This document shows, piece by piece, positions 18,365 to 27,900 of a DNA stretch of 64,000 nt. The notes below the pieces were generated by a model. That model was not told where the DNA came from, did not search any database, and saw nothing but the letters and a program-made list of their open reading frames with translations. The DNA comes from Bacilli bacterium (GTDB taxonomy: Bacteria > Bacillota_I > Bacilli_A > RFN20 > CAG-288), in contig JALCLG010000001.1 in NCBI GenBank assembly GCA_022647725.1, positions 192,931-256,930 on the forward strand. Reading direction: 5' to 3'. The position numbers and the translations under genes were made by a program. Positions within the stretch are counted from its first letter, which is position 1. Every line of letters starts with the position of its first letter.

Positions 18365-18501
18365 TTGAGCTTTATTGATTATAGAATAATAATAAATATT
18401 AGATATTAAATAAGAATAAACAAAATATAAAGCATTAGAACTAAATAAAAAGAAATAAATAAAATTAAATTAAACAATCTTAAATAATCAATAAAGCTCA
18501 A
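18365..18501. repeat. 137-bp AT-rich element with perfect 18-bp inverted ends
   Basis: TTGAGCTTTATTGATTAT at 18365-18382 recurs as its exact reverse complement at 18484-18501. The 101 bases between are almost pure A/T and hold no gene. The element fills the gap between the sigma operon and the CRISPR locus. It may be a MITE-like remnant, a cruciform or a protein-binding region. Confidence 0.7.
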
Positions 18502-18532
18502 TTTTTTCAGCAAAAGTGAGACAAAAAAGAAC

Positions 18533-18562
18533 GTGAAAAAAACTGAAAATTTATGGTACAAT
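18533..18562 (+). promoter_or_regulatory. Candidate cas9 promoter
   Basis: TGGTACAAT at 18554-18562 is an extended -10. GTGAAA at 18533-18538 is a weak -35 at 18 bp. A start near 18569 would give cas9 a leader of about 130 bases that is fully antisense to the tracrRNA. Confidence 0.4.
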
Positions 18563-18573
18563 AAATGAGCAAT

Positions 18574-18663
18574 AAAAAATTCTCCCGATTGAGGAGAATA
18601 AGTGCCCGCCAACGCAGGCCGAGGTTCTGGCATTTCTGCTTATTTGAACTCGTTTGTTAGAAC
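18574..18663 (-). ncRNA. tracrRNA, antisense to the cas9 leader
   Basis: Read on the minus strand the RNA begins near 18663 with the anti-repeat. CTGTTCTAACAA (18665-18654) pairs perfectly with repeat bases 13-24. A five-base mismatch bulge follows, and TCAAA (18647-18643) then pairs with repeat bases 2-6, the usual bulged type II duplex. Downstream is a CCTCGGCC/GGCGGG stem region. An intrinsic terminator ends it, ATTCTCC/GGAGAAT (18599-18579) followed by six T (to 18574). The length is about 90 nt. It supplies the scaffold for Cas9 and RNase III processing of crRNA. Confidence 0.9.
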
Positions 18664-18669
18664 AGCTTC

Positions 18670-18698
18670 ATTATACGGGCACAGAAAGGAATTGTCAA
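18670..18698 (-). promoter_or_regulatory. Perfect consensus promoter of tracrRNA
   Basis: On the minus strand TTGACA (18698-18693), exactly 17 bases, then TATAAT (18675-18670). The -35 ends two bases before the cas9 ATG, and the 17-bp spacer contains the cas9 ribosome site on the opposite strand. Confidence 0.92.
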
Positions 18699-18700
18699 TC

Positions 18701-21700
18701 ATGGATCAGAAGAAGTACTTCTTAGGGCTGGATATCGGGACCGATTCCGTGGGCTGGTGTGTTACCGACAGGGATTATCACGTTATCCGGAAACAAGGAA
18801 AGCATTTATGGGGAGCCCGGCTTTTCGGTGAAGCCTCTCCGGCAGCCGATCGGCGGATGAATCGCTCTAACCGTCGGCGTCTTGCTCGGCGTAGGTGGCG
18901 TGTGGTCCTGCTGCAAGGTCTCTTTAACGATGCTATGCAGAAGCTGGATCCGAATTTCTTTGACCGTTTGAATAATTCTGCTCTCCATCAAGAAGACAAA
19001 CCGGATACTTGCAAAGATCCTTATCTTCTCTTCAATGGCAAAGAGCTCAATGATGCCAGCTTCTACAAGAAGTATCCCACCATTTATCATCTTCGCCTTG
19101 AGATGCTTCAGCACCCTGAAAAGCAATACGATCTTCGCGAAATCTATCTCGTCATGGCCCATATGATCAAATACCGGGGCAATTTCCTTTATGAGATGGG
19201 AACCAAATCCATCGGTAGCGATACGGCCACCCTCATCCAAGCTTTCCAAACCTTGGATGACTGTTTTAAAGCCGAGGCTACTCCTGAGGATTCTGATGAG
19301 AGTGCGGATCCGGTGGATTGCTTTAACTGCGATGAGGACCGGGCAAAGCGGTTGATGGAAGTATTTAAGACTTTAACCAAACGGCAAGAACTTCTCGAAC
19401 AAGAGTCACAAATATTTGCCTATAAACCGGGCAAAGACCTTCGCTCTTCCTTGTTAAAGCTCATCAATGGGTCTTCCAGCAAACTCAGTGGACTTTTTGA
19501 TGACCTCCCTGATGAGGCTACCGGTGATATCAAGATTGATTTCACAGGCGATGACTTTGATGATACCGTGGCTCCGACCTTAGCCAATGCCATTGGCGAT
19601 AATCGAGCCCAAATGATTCTGACTGCCAAGAAGATTTACGATTATCGAATCCTTGTTAATCTCCTTAAAGGCAAACCATCTCTTTCGGAAGCTATGGTGG
19701 CTATTTACGACACCCACAAAGACCAACTCAAAGAGCTCAAAGAGCTCTATAAGGAGTATGCGCCCACCCGTTACAATGATTTCTTCAGAAAAATCAAGGA
19801 CAAAGATGGCAAGGAAATCAAAAATTATGCCAACTATGTCGGCTTTAACAAGGTAGGAAAGAAAGAAGAATCCGTAAAACATTCGACCTCTGCCGAAGAT
19901 CTTTATGGTGTTATCCGGAAAGATCTTCCGTTTGATAAAGTCAACAATGCCGCCTTTGCTTGGAAGCATCCTGATGACAAGCAGAAGCTACTTGATATCG
20001 GGGCGGCCATGGATGGCAATACGTTCCTGCCGCGGCAGAATTCCCGAGTCAACGGTGTCTTCCCTTATCAGCTCAATGAAACGGAATTGATTCAAATCAT
20101 CGACAATCAGAAAGCCTATTATCCTTTCTTAGCAGAATGCTCGAAAGAGAAGCCTAAGGAGTATAAGATTGTCTCCATCCTGAAGTTCCGTATCCCTTAT
20201 TATGTCGGACCTTTATCCCAGGATCCTGCTGAAGAGGGAAAAGAAAGCAACAAGTGGGCGGTCCGGAAGGTTTCGGACGTGAAGATCACCCCTTGGAATT
20301 TTGATGATGTCATCGATAAGGAAAAGACAGAACAGGCTTTCATCGAGCGGATGAAGAACTCCTGCACTTATCTTTACGGTGAAGAAACCTTGCCTAAGTT
20401 CTCCCTGCTCTATTCCGAATTTGTTTTCCTCAATGAGGTCAACAATTGGCTGATCAATGGCGAAAAGATTACGCCTGAAGACAAAAAGTATCTGATGGAG
20501 AATGTCTATCTCCGTATCAAAAAGGTATCAGCATCGGCCATCAAGGCAGCCTTAAAGGAAAAATACAAGGCCGATGTCGCACTGGTCACTCGCAACGGAG
20601 TGGCCGTTGATGATCCTGATCTTCATGCTTCCTTAGCCTCCTATATCGATATGGCCAATCCGAAAGGCTTCGGCCCGGATTTCTACAAGGATGAGAAGAA
20701 GAAAGCCTTAGCCGAAGAAATCATCTATACCATCACGATGTTTGAGGACAAGTCCGTCATTGCGGATCGGTTAAAGAGATACGATCTGACCGCGGATCAG
20801 AAGCGCTATTTTGTCAATCTCCCTTATTCAGGCTGGGGCAAGATGTCCCGGATGCTCTTAGAAGGGATTCATCAGGAGTTGGTCGATCAGACCACCGGAG
20901 AAACCCGGGACTATTCGATCATGGATCTCTTACGTCAGACGCCTCAGAACTTCATGGAAATCTATGAGACCAATAAAGCCTATGATTTCAAAAAGCAGGT
21001 AGAAGCCAAGAATGAGACTCAGGATCTGTCTTTGGACGAGATTATCGATGATGAGTATGCCTCACCGGATATGAAACGTGCCTTACGGCAAACCGTCCGT
21101 GTCGTTGAGGAGCTGAAGAAAATTCTCCACATTTCTTCCTTTGACCGCTATTTTGTCGAATGCACCCGCAAACCGGATGAGAAAAAGCAGCGTACTAATT
21201 CCCGGAAGAAACAGTTGCTGGATGCTTATCATGCCGCCAAGAGTTTTGTCAACGAAGAAGTCGCGGAAAAGCTTGCCAATCAGACGGATGAAAGTCTTCG
21301 CAGCAAGAAGATGTTCCTCTATTTCATGCAGCTGGGCCGCTCGGTCTACACAGGAGAGCCTATCATCCTTGAGAATCTCGACAAAGGCTACGATATCGAT
21401 CACATCATCCCTCAGGCCAAGGTCAAGGATGACAGTTTTACCAATACTGTTCTAGTGGAACGAGGTCTGAACAACAAGAAACAGGATGATTATCCGATTC
21501 CGGAAGGCATCATGTCGGAAGAAGGTCGGAAGTTTGTCAAAGTCCTCAATGGCATCAAAGGTCCAGATAAGACCAAGGGTTCTTACCTGATGCCGAAAGA
21601 GAAGATGGAGCGCCTCCTCCGGACACCGGCAAGGCCGCTGACGGAAGAGGAAGAGGTCGGCTTTGTCAACCGTCAGCTCACCATGACGGATCAGGCCGTC

Positions 21701-23047
21701 AAGGCTACCTGCGATGTCTTAAAGCAGATTGACAAAGACGCCACCATTGTCTATTCCAAGGCCGGTCTTGTGTCGGATTTCCGTGCTTCCTTCGGTCTTA
21801 CCAAATGCCGGGATATCAATGACTTCCACCACGCCAATGATGCCTATCTCAACATCGTTGTCGGCAATGTCTACAACAAGATTTTCTCTTCGTGCTTTAC
21901 AAAAGAGATCTGGGAAGAAAGAAAAGCCTACTATGAGGGCATGAAGATTGATGCCAACCATCTTTTCTGGAGAGACCAATACATTTTAGGAACCAACACC
22001 TGTGTCTGGAAGGCTCCCAAGTCTCATTACGACGATCAGGGCAACCGGATCGAAGAGGACACGCCGGATTCGTCCTTGGCGTTGGTCCGAAAATATATGA
22101 GCCTCAACGATCCAATTGTGGCAAAAATGCAATACACTCAGCCTGGTTTCTTCAAAACAACCATTCTTCCTGCGGGTGGGAATTCACAAATTCCGCTCAA
22201 AGAGAATCAGCCTTTTGGGGCTGACAACTGGGGAGAAAAGTATGGTGGCTATACAAGCATTACTTCACCCTATTATTTCTTAGTCCGTTCAACAGGAAAA
22301 AAGGATAAGAAAATCTATAGTTTAGAAACCATTCCAGCTTACCAATTAGCTCAAAAGAAAACAGATGCTGAAAAAGAGAAACTAAAATTAACCTATGCAG
22401 CCGGCAAACTGAATCTAAAGGACCCGGTAATTATTCTCCCACGGTTACTTATCGGGACAGTTGTTGAAATTCCGTCAAAGATGCCTGATGGGAAGACTGG
22501 ATACTGCCGTCTCAGAATCAGTGGACGGAGTGGCTCTTCGCTGTTGAATGCCAATTATTCCGAATTAGCGGTTTCCAAAGAATACCAGACCTACTGCAAA
22601 TCTATCAGCAAAGTTTTAGGCACTAATCTTCAAGCCAACCAAACGAAGGATCTGACAAAATATGAGGGCTCTCAGGATTCCATCATCGAAGGAAAGGCCG
22701 TTATCACCAAAGAAGGGAACCTTAAGCTCTTTGATTACTTTACGGACGTTGTCTTTAAGAAGCCTTGCTTCGCCTGCATTCCTGAAATTTCAAGCACATT
22801 AAGAGTCATACCAACTAAGAAAACCATTTTCGTTTCCCTTCCAACGATTGATCAAATACGTGTTCTCCATGGGATTATTTCTTTATTAGCCTGCAAGAGC
22901 ATAAGTGTTGACCTCTCATTACTTGGACTCAGCAAAGAATTAGGAAAAATACGTTTCAATAAGTTCTTAATCCCAGGTACAAAGATCATCACCCAGTCCG
23001 TTACCGGTTTCTACGAGACGGTCCTATTCACAGTTCCGGAGGATTGA
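18701..23047 (+). CDS. cas9: CRISPR-associated endonuclease Cas9 (type II-A)
   Basis: RNA-guided DNA nuclease of 1448 residues. I start it at ATG 18701 (MDQKKYFLG) because AAAGGA lies ten bases upstream; the open frame reaches further up, into the tracrRNA. RuvC-I has Asp11 in GLDIGTDSVGW. The Arg-rich bridge helix (RRRLARRRWR) is near residue 65. RuvC-II has Glu820, the HNH domain has YDIDH with His901, and RuvC-III has HHANDA with Asp1047. All four catalytic residues are intact, so it should cut both strands. From about residue 1130 the base composition and codon choice become markedly more A/T-rich, matching the WED/PAM-interacting part. csn2 downstream makes it type II-A. Confidence 0.97.
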   Translation: MDQKKYFLGLDIGTDSVGWCVTDRDYHVIRKQGKHLWGARLFGEASPAADRRMNRSNRRRLARRRWRVVLLQGLFNDAMQKLDPNFFDRLNNSALHQEDKPDTCKDPYLLFNGKELNDASFYKKYPTIYHLRLEMLQHPEKQYDLREIYLVMAHMIKYRGNFLYEMGTKSIGSDTATLIQAFQTLDDCFKAEATPEDSDESADPVDCFNCDEDRAKRLMEVFKTLTKRQELLEQESQIFAYKPGKDLRSSLLKLINGSSSKLSGLFDDLPDEATGDIKIDFTGDDFDDTVAPTLANAIGDNRAQMILTAKKIYDYRILVNLLKGKPSLSEAMVAIYDTHKDQLKELKELYKEYAPTRYNDFFRKIKDKDGKEIKNYANYVGFNKVGKKEESVKHSTSAEDLYGVIRKDLPFDKVNNAAFAWKHPDDKQKLLDIGAAMDGNTFLPRQNSRVNGVFPYQLNETELIQIIDNQKAYYPFLAECSKEKPKEYKIVSILKFRIPYYVGPLSQDPAEEGKESNKWAVRKVSDVKITPWNFDDVIDKEKTEQAFIERMKNSCTYLYGEETLPKFSLLYSEFVFLNEVNNWLINGEKITPEDKKYLMENVYLRIKKVSASAIKAALKEKYKADVALVTRNGVAVDDPDLHASLASYIDMANPKGFGPDFYKDEKKKALAEEIIYTITMFEDKSVIADRLKRYDLTADQKRYFVNLPYSGWGKMSRMLLEGIHQELVDQTTGETRDYSIMDLLRQTPQNFMEIYETNKAYDFKKQVEAKNETQDLSLDEIIDDEYASPDMKRALRQTVRVVEELKKILHISSFDRYFVECTRKPDEKKQRTNSRKKQLLDAYHAAKSFVNEEVAEKLANQTDESLRSKKMFLYFMQLGRSVYTGEPIILENLDKGYDIDHIIPQAKVKDDSFTNTVLVERGLNNKKQDDYPIPEGIMSEEGRKFVKVLNGIKGPDKTKGSYLMPKEKMERLLRTPARPLTEEEEVGFVNRQLTMTDQAVKATCDVLKQIDKDATIVYSKAGLVSDFRASFGLTKCRDINDFHHANDAYLNIVVGNVYNKIFSSCFTKEIWEERKAYYEGMKIDANHLFWRDQYILGTNTCVWKAPKSHYDDQGNRIEEDTPDSSLALVRKYMSLNDPIVAKMQYTQPGFFKTTILPAGGNSQIPLKENQPFGADNWGEKYGGYTSITSPYYFLVRSTGKKDKKIYSLETIPAYQLAQKKTDAEKEKLKLTYAAGKLNLKDPVIILPRLLIGTVVEIPSKMPDGKTGYCRLRISGRSGSSLLNANYSELAVSKEYQTYCKSISKVLGTNLQANQTKDLTKYEGSQDSIIEGKAVITKEGNLKLFDYFTDVVFKKPCFACIPEISSTLRVIPTKKTIFVSLPTIDQIRVLHGIISLLACKSISVDLSLLGLSKELGKIRFNKFLIPGTKIITQSVTGFYETVLFTVPED

Positions 23048-23050
23048 TTC

Positions 23051-23929
23051 ATGGGTTTCCGGATTGTCAAGGTTAACACCCGCTGCAAGCTAGAAACCCA
23101 ATTAGGTTATCTTGTCTATCGCGCCGATGAAGAGAAGCGCATCCTTTTGGATGACATCTCTTTATTAGTACTGGAGAATCAGCAAATCTGCATTACCACC
23201 GCCTTAATGTCCGAGCTTCTCAACCACAAAGTGCGGATTCTTCTCTGCGATTCCAAGCATAACCCTCAGGGCGAGGTCCTTCCTTATGCAGCTTGTTTTG
23301 ATACGTCAGCCAAAATCAAGAAGCAGTTTGCCTGGCCCAAAGAGACGGCGGATACTGTCTGGGCCAGCATTGTCCGTCAGAAGATACGGAATCAAGCTTA
23401 TGTCCTAAATGAGCTGAAATCAGATAAGGGATACCAATTCCTGACTCAGTTTTCTAATGAGGTCCTTCCCGGGGATACCACCAACCGGGAAGGCATCGCT
23501 GCCAAGACCTATTTTGCCAATCTCTTCGGCCCGGATTTTGATCGGCGGAAGGATTCCGATATCCGGAATACTTACCTGAACTATGGGTATTCTCTGGTGC
23601 TGGGTGCAGTTAACCGGGAAATCTCAGGGTCGGGTTATCTGACGCAGCTCGGGATTCATCATATCGGCGAAACCAATCCGTTTAATCTAGGCTGTGATCT
23701 GATGGAGCCATTTCGGGCTTTTGTCGATGAAAAGGTGGCTACCGTCGAAATGACCGAAGATAACTTCAAAACACAGTTGATGAACCTTCTGGCCGAAGAA
23801 ATCCTCTGTGACGGCAAAACGACCATCTTTGAGAATGCCATCCATAACTATGTTTTAAGCGTACTGTCCGCTTTGACAAACAACACCCCGAAAGAAGTCC
23901 TGGAGGTTACCTTCCTCCATGGGCAATAA
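23051..23929 (+). CDS. cas1: CRISPR integrase Cas1
   Basis: A 292-residue Cas1, the metal-dependent integrase that inserts new spacers with Cas2. The family fold is recognisable: an N-terminal beta domain with the GFRIVKV start, then the helical domain with EGIAAKTYF near residue 149, HHIGETNPFNLGCDLMEPFR near 208-227 and a C-terminal helix. These carry the Glu, His and Asp/Glu metal ligands. It starts three bases after the cas9 stop with GGAGG inside the end of cas9, and overlaps cas2 by 11 bases. Confidence 0.95.
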   Translation: MGFRIVKVNTRCKLETQLGYLVYRADEEKRILLDDISLLVLENQQICITTALMSELLNHKVRILLCDSKHNPQGEVLPYAACFDTSAKIKKQFAWPKETADTVWASIVRQKIRNQAYVLNELKSDKGYQFLTQFSNEVLPGDTTNREGIAAKTYFANLFGPDFDRRKDSDIRNTYLNYGYSLVLGAVNREISGSGYLTQLGIHHIGETNPFNLGCDLMEPFRAFVDEKVATVEMTEDNFKTQLMNLLAEEILCDGKTTIFENAIHNYVLSVLSALTNNTPKEVLEVTFLHGQ

Positions 23930-24242
23930 CCGCTATATGCGTTCCATGCTGATGTTTGACCTCCCTGTGGAGACAGTTCAACAGCGGAGAGAATACCGGA
24001 AGTTCGTTAAGTTTCTCAAGGAGAGTGGCTTTATCATGTTCCAGGAATCGGTCTATGTGAAGCTCTCCATCAATGAATCCTCCGTCAATTCTTTGGTAAG
24101 AGTTATCCGGGACCATGTCCCGGCCAAGGGCATCGTCTCCATGATCACTGTCACGGAAAGGCAGTTCAGCAGCATCGATTTCATGCAAGGGGATTTCAAG
24201 ACGGATGTCATTGACAATGAAAAGAGGGTCGTGGAATTATGA
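23919..24242 (+). CDS. cas2: CRISPR adaptation protein Cas2
   Basis: A 107-residue Cas2, the dimeric scaffold of the Cas1-Cas2 integration complex. It has the ferredoxin-like core with SMLMFDLPVET near residues 9-19, which includes the conserved Asp after the first strand. It overlaps cas1 at its start and csn2 at its end by ATGA, so cas9 to csn2 reads as one tightly coupled operon. Confidence 0.95.
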   Translation: MGNNRYMRSMLMFDLPVETVQQRREYRKFVKFLKESGFIMFQESVYVKLSINESSVNSLVRVIRDHVPAKGIVSMITVTERQFSSIDFMQGDFKTDVIDNEKRVVEL

Positions 24243-24937
24243 GAGTCCTTAAACACAAGGAAATTGATCAAGACATTATTTTGGGCAAGGACCGATTCTA
24301 CAATCTGGTCATCGAGAATCCGTTATTCTTTCGGAATTATCTTTTGGGTATCAAGAACCAGATTGCTAACGCCGAACCTTATCTTCTTTTCTATGACAAT
24401 GATAAGGAAACAGACTTGGGGAAAGTGGCTTATGTCATCGATAATCCCTGGGCTGTGGAGCTGGATGAGAAAAAGGAAAGCACCCTCATTCAGAAAGATA
24501 TCGCCAGTCATATCAATCAGCAGCAAAAAGAAGATTATGAGGTCTTGGTCAATGCCATTGAGGCTTACCTCAAAGGCATCACTTATGATTACTCTCTTCC
24601 TTTGGCTTTTGACGAGGATATTTCTTTGCCAAACCTTCTGAAGCTGGTATCGGTAACCGCCGCCCAGGAGAATCCATCCTTCTTGGAGGGATTGATTCTA
24701 TCCATCAAGAAGATTGCTTTTCTGTCGAAAGCAAATCTTTTCTTCCTTGTCAATCTCCATGACTGGCTTTCCCAAAAAGAGATGGCTCAATTCGTTGAAT
24801 CCATGAGAAGTTTGGAACTGGATTTTGTTTTGCTGTCTAGCCATCTGCCAACTCATCCTGATTCCTCGGAATCCATCATCCATATTGATGAGGATCTTTG
24901 TGAGATTCCGGTTGAAGTAAAAATAAGAAAAGATTAA
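24239..24937 (+). CDS. csn2: Type II-A adaptation protein Csn2
   Basis: A 232-residue protein in the Csn2 position between cas2 and the array. In known systems Csn2 is a ring-forming, DNA-end-binding protein needed for spacer acquisition. Sequence conservation is weak in this family. The size (usually about 220) and a PSFLEGLILSIKKIAFLSKA segment followed by LVNLHDWLS near residue 180 fit it. It is translationally coupled to cas2. Its last codons overlap the likely array promoter. Confidence 0.85.
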   Translation: MRVLKHKEIDQDIILGKDRFYNLVIENPLFFRNYLLGIKNQIANAEPYLLFYDNDKETDLGKVAYVIDNPWAVELDEKKESTLIQKDIASHINQQQKEDYEVLVNAIEAYLKGITYDYSLPLAFDEDISLPNLLKLVSVTAAQENPSFLEGLILSIKKIAFLSKANLFFLVNLHDWLSQKEMAQFVESMRSLELDFVLLSSHLPTHPDSSESIIHIDEDLCEIPVEVKIRKD

Positions 24938-24986
24938 AATATGAGTTGTTTTAACAAATAAATGCCATTTTTTCACCACTATTGAT
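24912..24986 (+). promoter_or_regulatory. CRISPR leader and pre-crRNA promoter
   Basis: TTGAAG (24912-24917), 17 bases, then TAAAAT (24935-24940) forms a good promoter overlapping the csn2 end. The 49-base leader from 24938 is A/T-rich and ends in CACTATTGAT directly before the first repeat. This should be the acquisition end, because the opposite end carries the degenerate repeat. Confidence 0.6.
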
Positions 24987-27900
24987 GTTTGAGTGTATTG
25001 TTAGAACAGACTTATCTTCTACTCTAACAATGCCTAGTTTTTACTACTCTCGTTTGAGTGTATTGTTAGAACAGACTTATCTTCTACTTCCGAAAAGTTC
25101 AAGTCGGAAGCACAGAAGTTTGAGTGTATTGTTAGAACAGACTTATCTTCTACCTTTTTAGGTTGATAAGTTGCGGTAGCGTGTTTGAGTGTATTGTTAG
25201 AACAGACTTATCTTCTACAAAACCGATAAAGGATACCTCACACTGCCGGTTTGAGTGTATTGTTAGAACAGACTTATCTTCTACCAAAGATATTCTTTAC
25301 TTCCAACGATTCAAGTTTGAGTGTATTGTTAGAACAGACTTATCTTCTACTCTCACGGCTTCCGGAAAGAGCCTTTGAGCCAGTTTGAGTGTATTGTTAG
25401 AACAGACTTATCTTCTACCCACGTATCTCACGATTGCCAACGCTTCCGTTTGAGTGTATTGTTAGAACAGACTTATCTTCTACAGGAGTGGTACTGGACG
25501 AACATAGGGGCGGTTTGAGTGTATTGTTAGAACAGACTTATCTTCTACATCGCCTGTTTTGGGGGTATAGGGGTGTAAGTTTGAGTGTATTGTTAGAACA
25601 GACTTATCTTCTACCCGACAACCGCAATGATCCTCTCACTCAAGTTTGAGTGTATTGTTAGAACAGACTTATCTTCTACGGGAACCATCCGTGAGATAAG
25701 ATACTTTAGTTTGAGTGTATTGTTAGAACAGACTTATCTTCTACTTCGGCTATCGGTTCTTCAACGGAATTGGGTTTGAGTGTATTGTTAGAACAGACTT
25801 ATCTTCTACCTTGAACTTTTCGGAATCACTGCCGAACTGTTTGAGTGTATTGTTAGAACAGACTTATCTTCTACCATTCTCCACCGAGCACAGTGACTGG
25901 AGAAGTTTGAGTGTATTGTTAGAACAGACTTATCTTCTACATGCCACCGCTTCGGCGTTGTCGGCTTTCGTTTGAGTGTATTGTTAGAACAGACTTATCT
26001 TCTACGGATCATGCCTGACACCGGCTACATCGCCAGTTTGAGTGTATTGTTAGAACAGACTTATCTTCTACAAACGAAGTCGCTATAGAACCATTTAATG
26101 GTTTGAGTGTATTGTTAGAACAGACTTATCTTCTACTTTGGTGCTTCCAGAAGATTATTAACCTTTGTTTGAGTGTATTGTTAGAACAGACTTATCTTCT
26201 ACTCAATTATCCGGAGCTGGGATGGTACCGCGTTTGAGTGTATTGTTAGAACAGACTTATCTTCTACCCGTAGTGTCTTTCGTGACAACCGGAGCGGTTT
26301 GAGTGTATTGTTAGAACAGACTTATCTTCTACGCTGTTGAGGACGTCAAGCACGGCCTTCTGTTTGAGTGTATTGTTAGAACAGACTTATCTTCTACCCT
26401 CACATTCATTTTGTCGGCCAATGCGGGTTTGAGTGTATTGTTAGAACAGACTTATCTTCTACGAAGAACTATCGGAATTGCCCTGAACGTGCGTTTGAGT
26501 GTATTGTTAGAACAGACTTATCTTCTACATAGTATACTTCTCCGTTATCGAACTGAAGTTTGAGTGTATTGTTAGAACAGACTTATCTTCTACATTATTT
26601 GTCGTTGAGGGCCATTAAATGAGTTTGAGTGTATTGTTAGAACAGACTTATCTTCTACAGAATAAGCCAAGAAAGAAACCAATGATCAGTTTGAGTGTAT
26701 TGTTAGAACAGACTTATCTTCTACATTGACCTTTCTTCGGAGTCATCACCTCGGTTTGAGTGTATTGTTAGAACAGACTTATCTTCTACTTATTAACCTT
26801 TTGGACGAAGATAAATAAAGTTTGAGTGTATTGTTAGAACAGACTTATCTTCTACTCGATAAGGCCGCTGCTGAGTAAGGGAGAGTTTGAGTGTATTGTT
26901 AGAACAGACTTATCTTCTACTGACTAATGAGGACAAGGAAGAGATTTTGAGTTTGAGTGTATTGTTAGAACAGACTTATCTTCTACATACGGCCTTGGAT
27001 GATATTGATGGCGTTCGTTTGAGTGTATTGTTAGAACAGACTTATCTTCTACGCCTGTGTTCTTTCCGTTTATCGGTATAAGGTTTGAGTGTATTGTTAG
27101 AACAGACTTATCTTCTACACCATGATTGCCAAAAGTTGCTGTATAGCCGTTTGAGTGTATTGTTAGAACAGACTTATCTTCTACAGTATGTTCTCGAAGT
27201 CATCCATGAAGCCGGTTTGAGTGTATTGTTAGAACAGACTTATCTTCTACTCAATCTTGGTGATACGGTAGAGTTAATTGGTTTGAGTGTATTGTTAGAA
27301 CAGACTTATCTTCTACCCGATAGAGAACATCTTGATGTGTCCGCGGTTTGAGTGTATTGTTAGAACAGACTTATCTTCTACTCATCGCCCTGTCTCCTTT
27401 CAGTTTCTATGTTTGAGTGTATTGTTAGAACAGACTTATCTTCTACACATGATTTCCGGTTGACCACTTTCCAACGTTTGAGTGTATTGTTAGAACAGAC
27501 TTATCTTCTACCTTCAACAAAGAAATTCAGCGAAAAATATGGTTTGAGTGTATTGTTAGAACAGACTTATCTTCTACCTCGAAACAGAAACGTGATCTCT
27601 CCTCGAGTTTGAGTGTATTGTTAGAACAGACTTATCTTCTACTCTCACTTCTTACTTTAATCGCCTTACTGCGTTTGAGTGTATTGTTAGAACAGACTTA
27701 TCTTCTACATCCGCCAGTATCCGGTGCTCTTTGAAATGGTTTGAGTGTATTGTTAGAACAGACTTATCTTCTACAAAAAAGTGATTGTATATCGTCCCAA
27801 TGGCGTTTGAGTGTATTGTTAGAACAGACTTATCTTCTACGTGAACTGACTCCGGATATTAGGATCCTGGGTTTGAGTGTATTGTTAGAACAGACTTATC

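Noticed and set aside
18406..18633. 75-residue hydrophobic minus-strand frame
   Set aside because: It overlaps the tracrRNA and the AT-rich inverted repeat. Its hydrophobicity is a by-product of A/T-rich codons.
25023..25031. First spacer begins with nine bases complementary to the middle of the repeat
   Set aside because: Nine bases is short enough for chance among 53 spacers and no function follows from it.
26065..26622. Spacers 26072-26100 and 26594-26622 share CATTTAATG on opposite strands
   Set aside because: Only nine bases, partly self-complementary; not enough to infer a common source.
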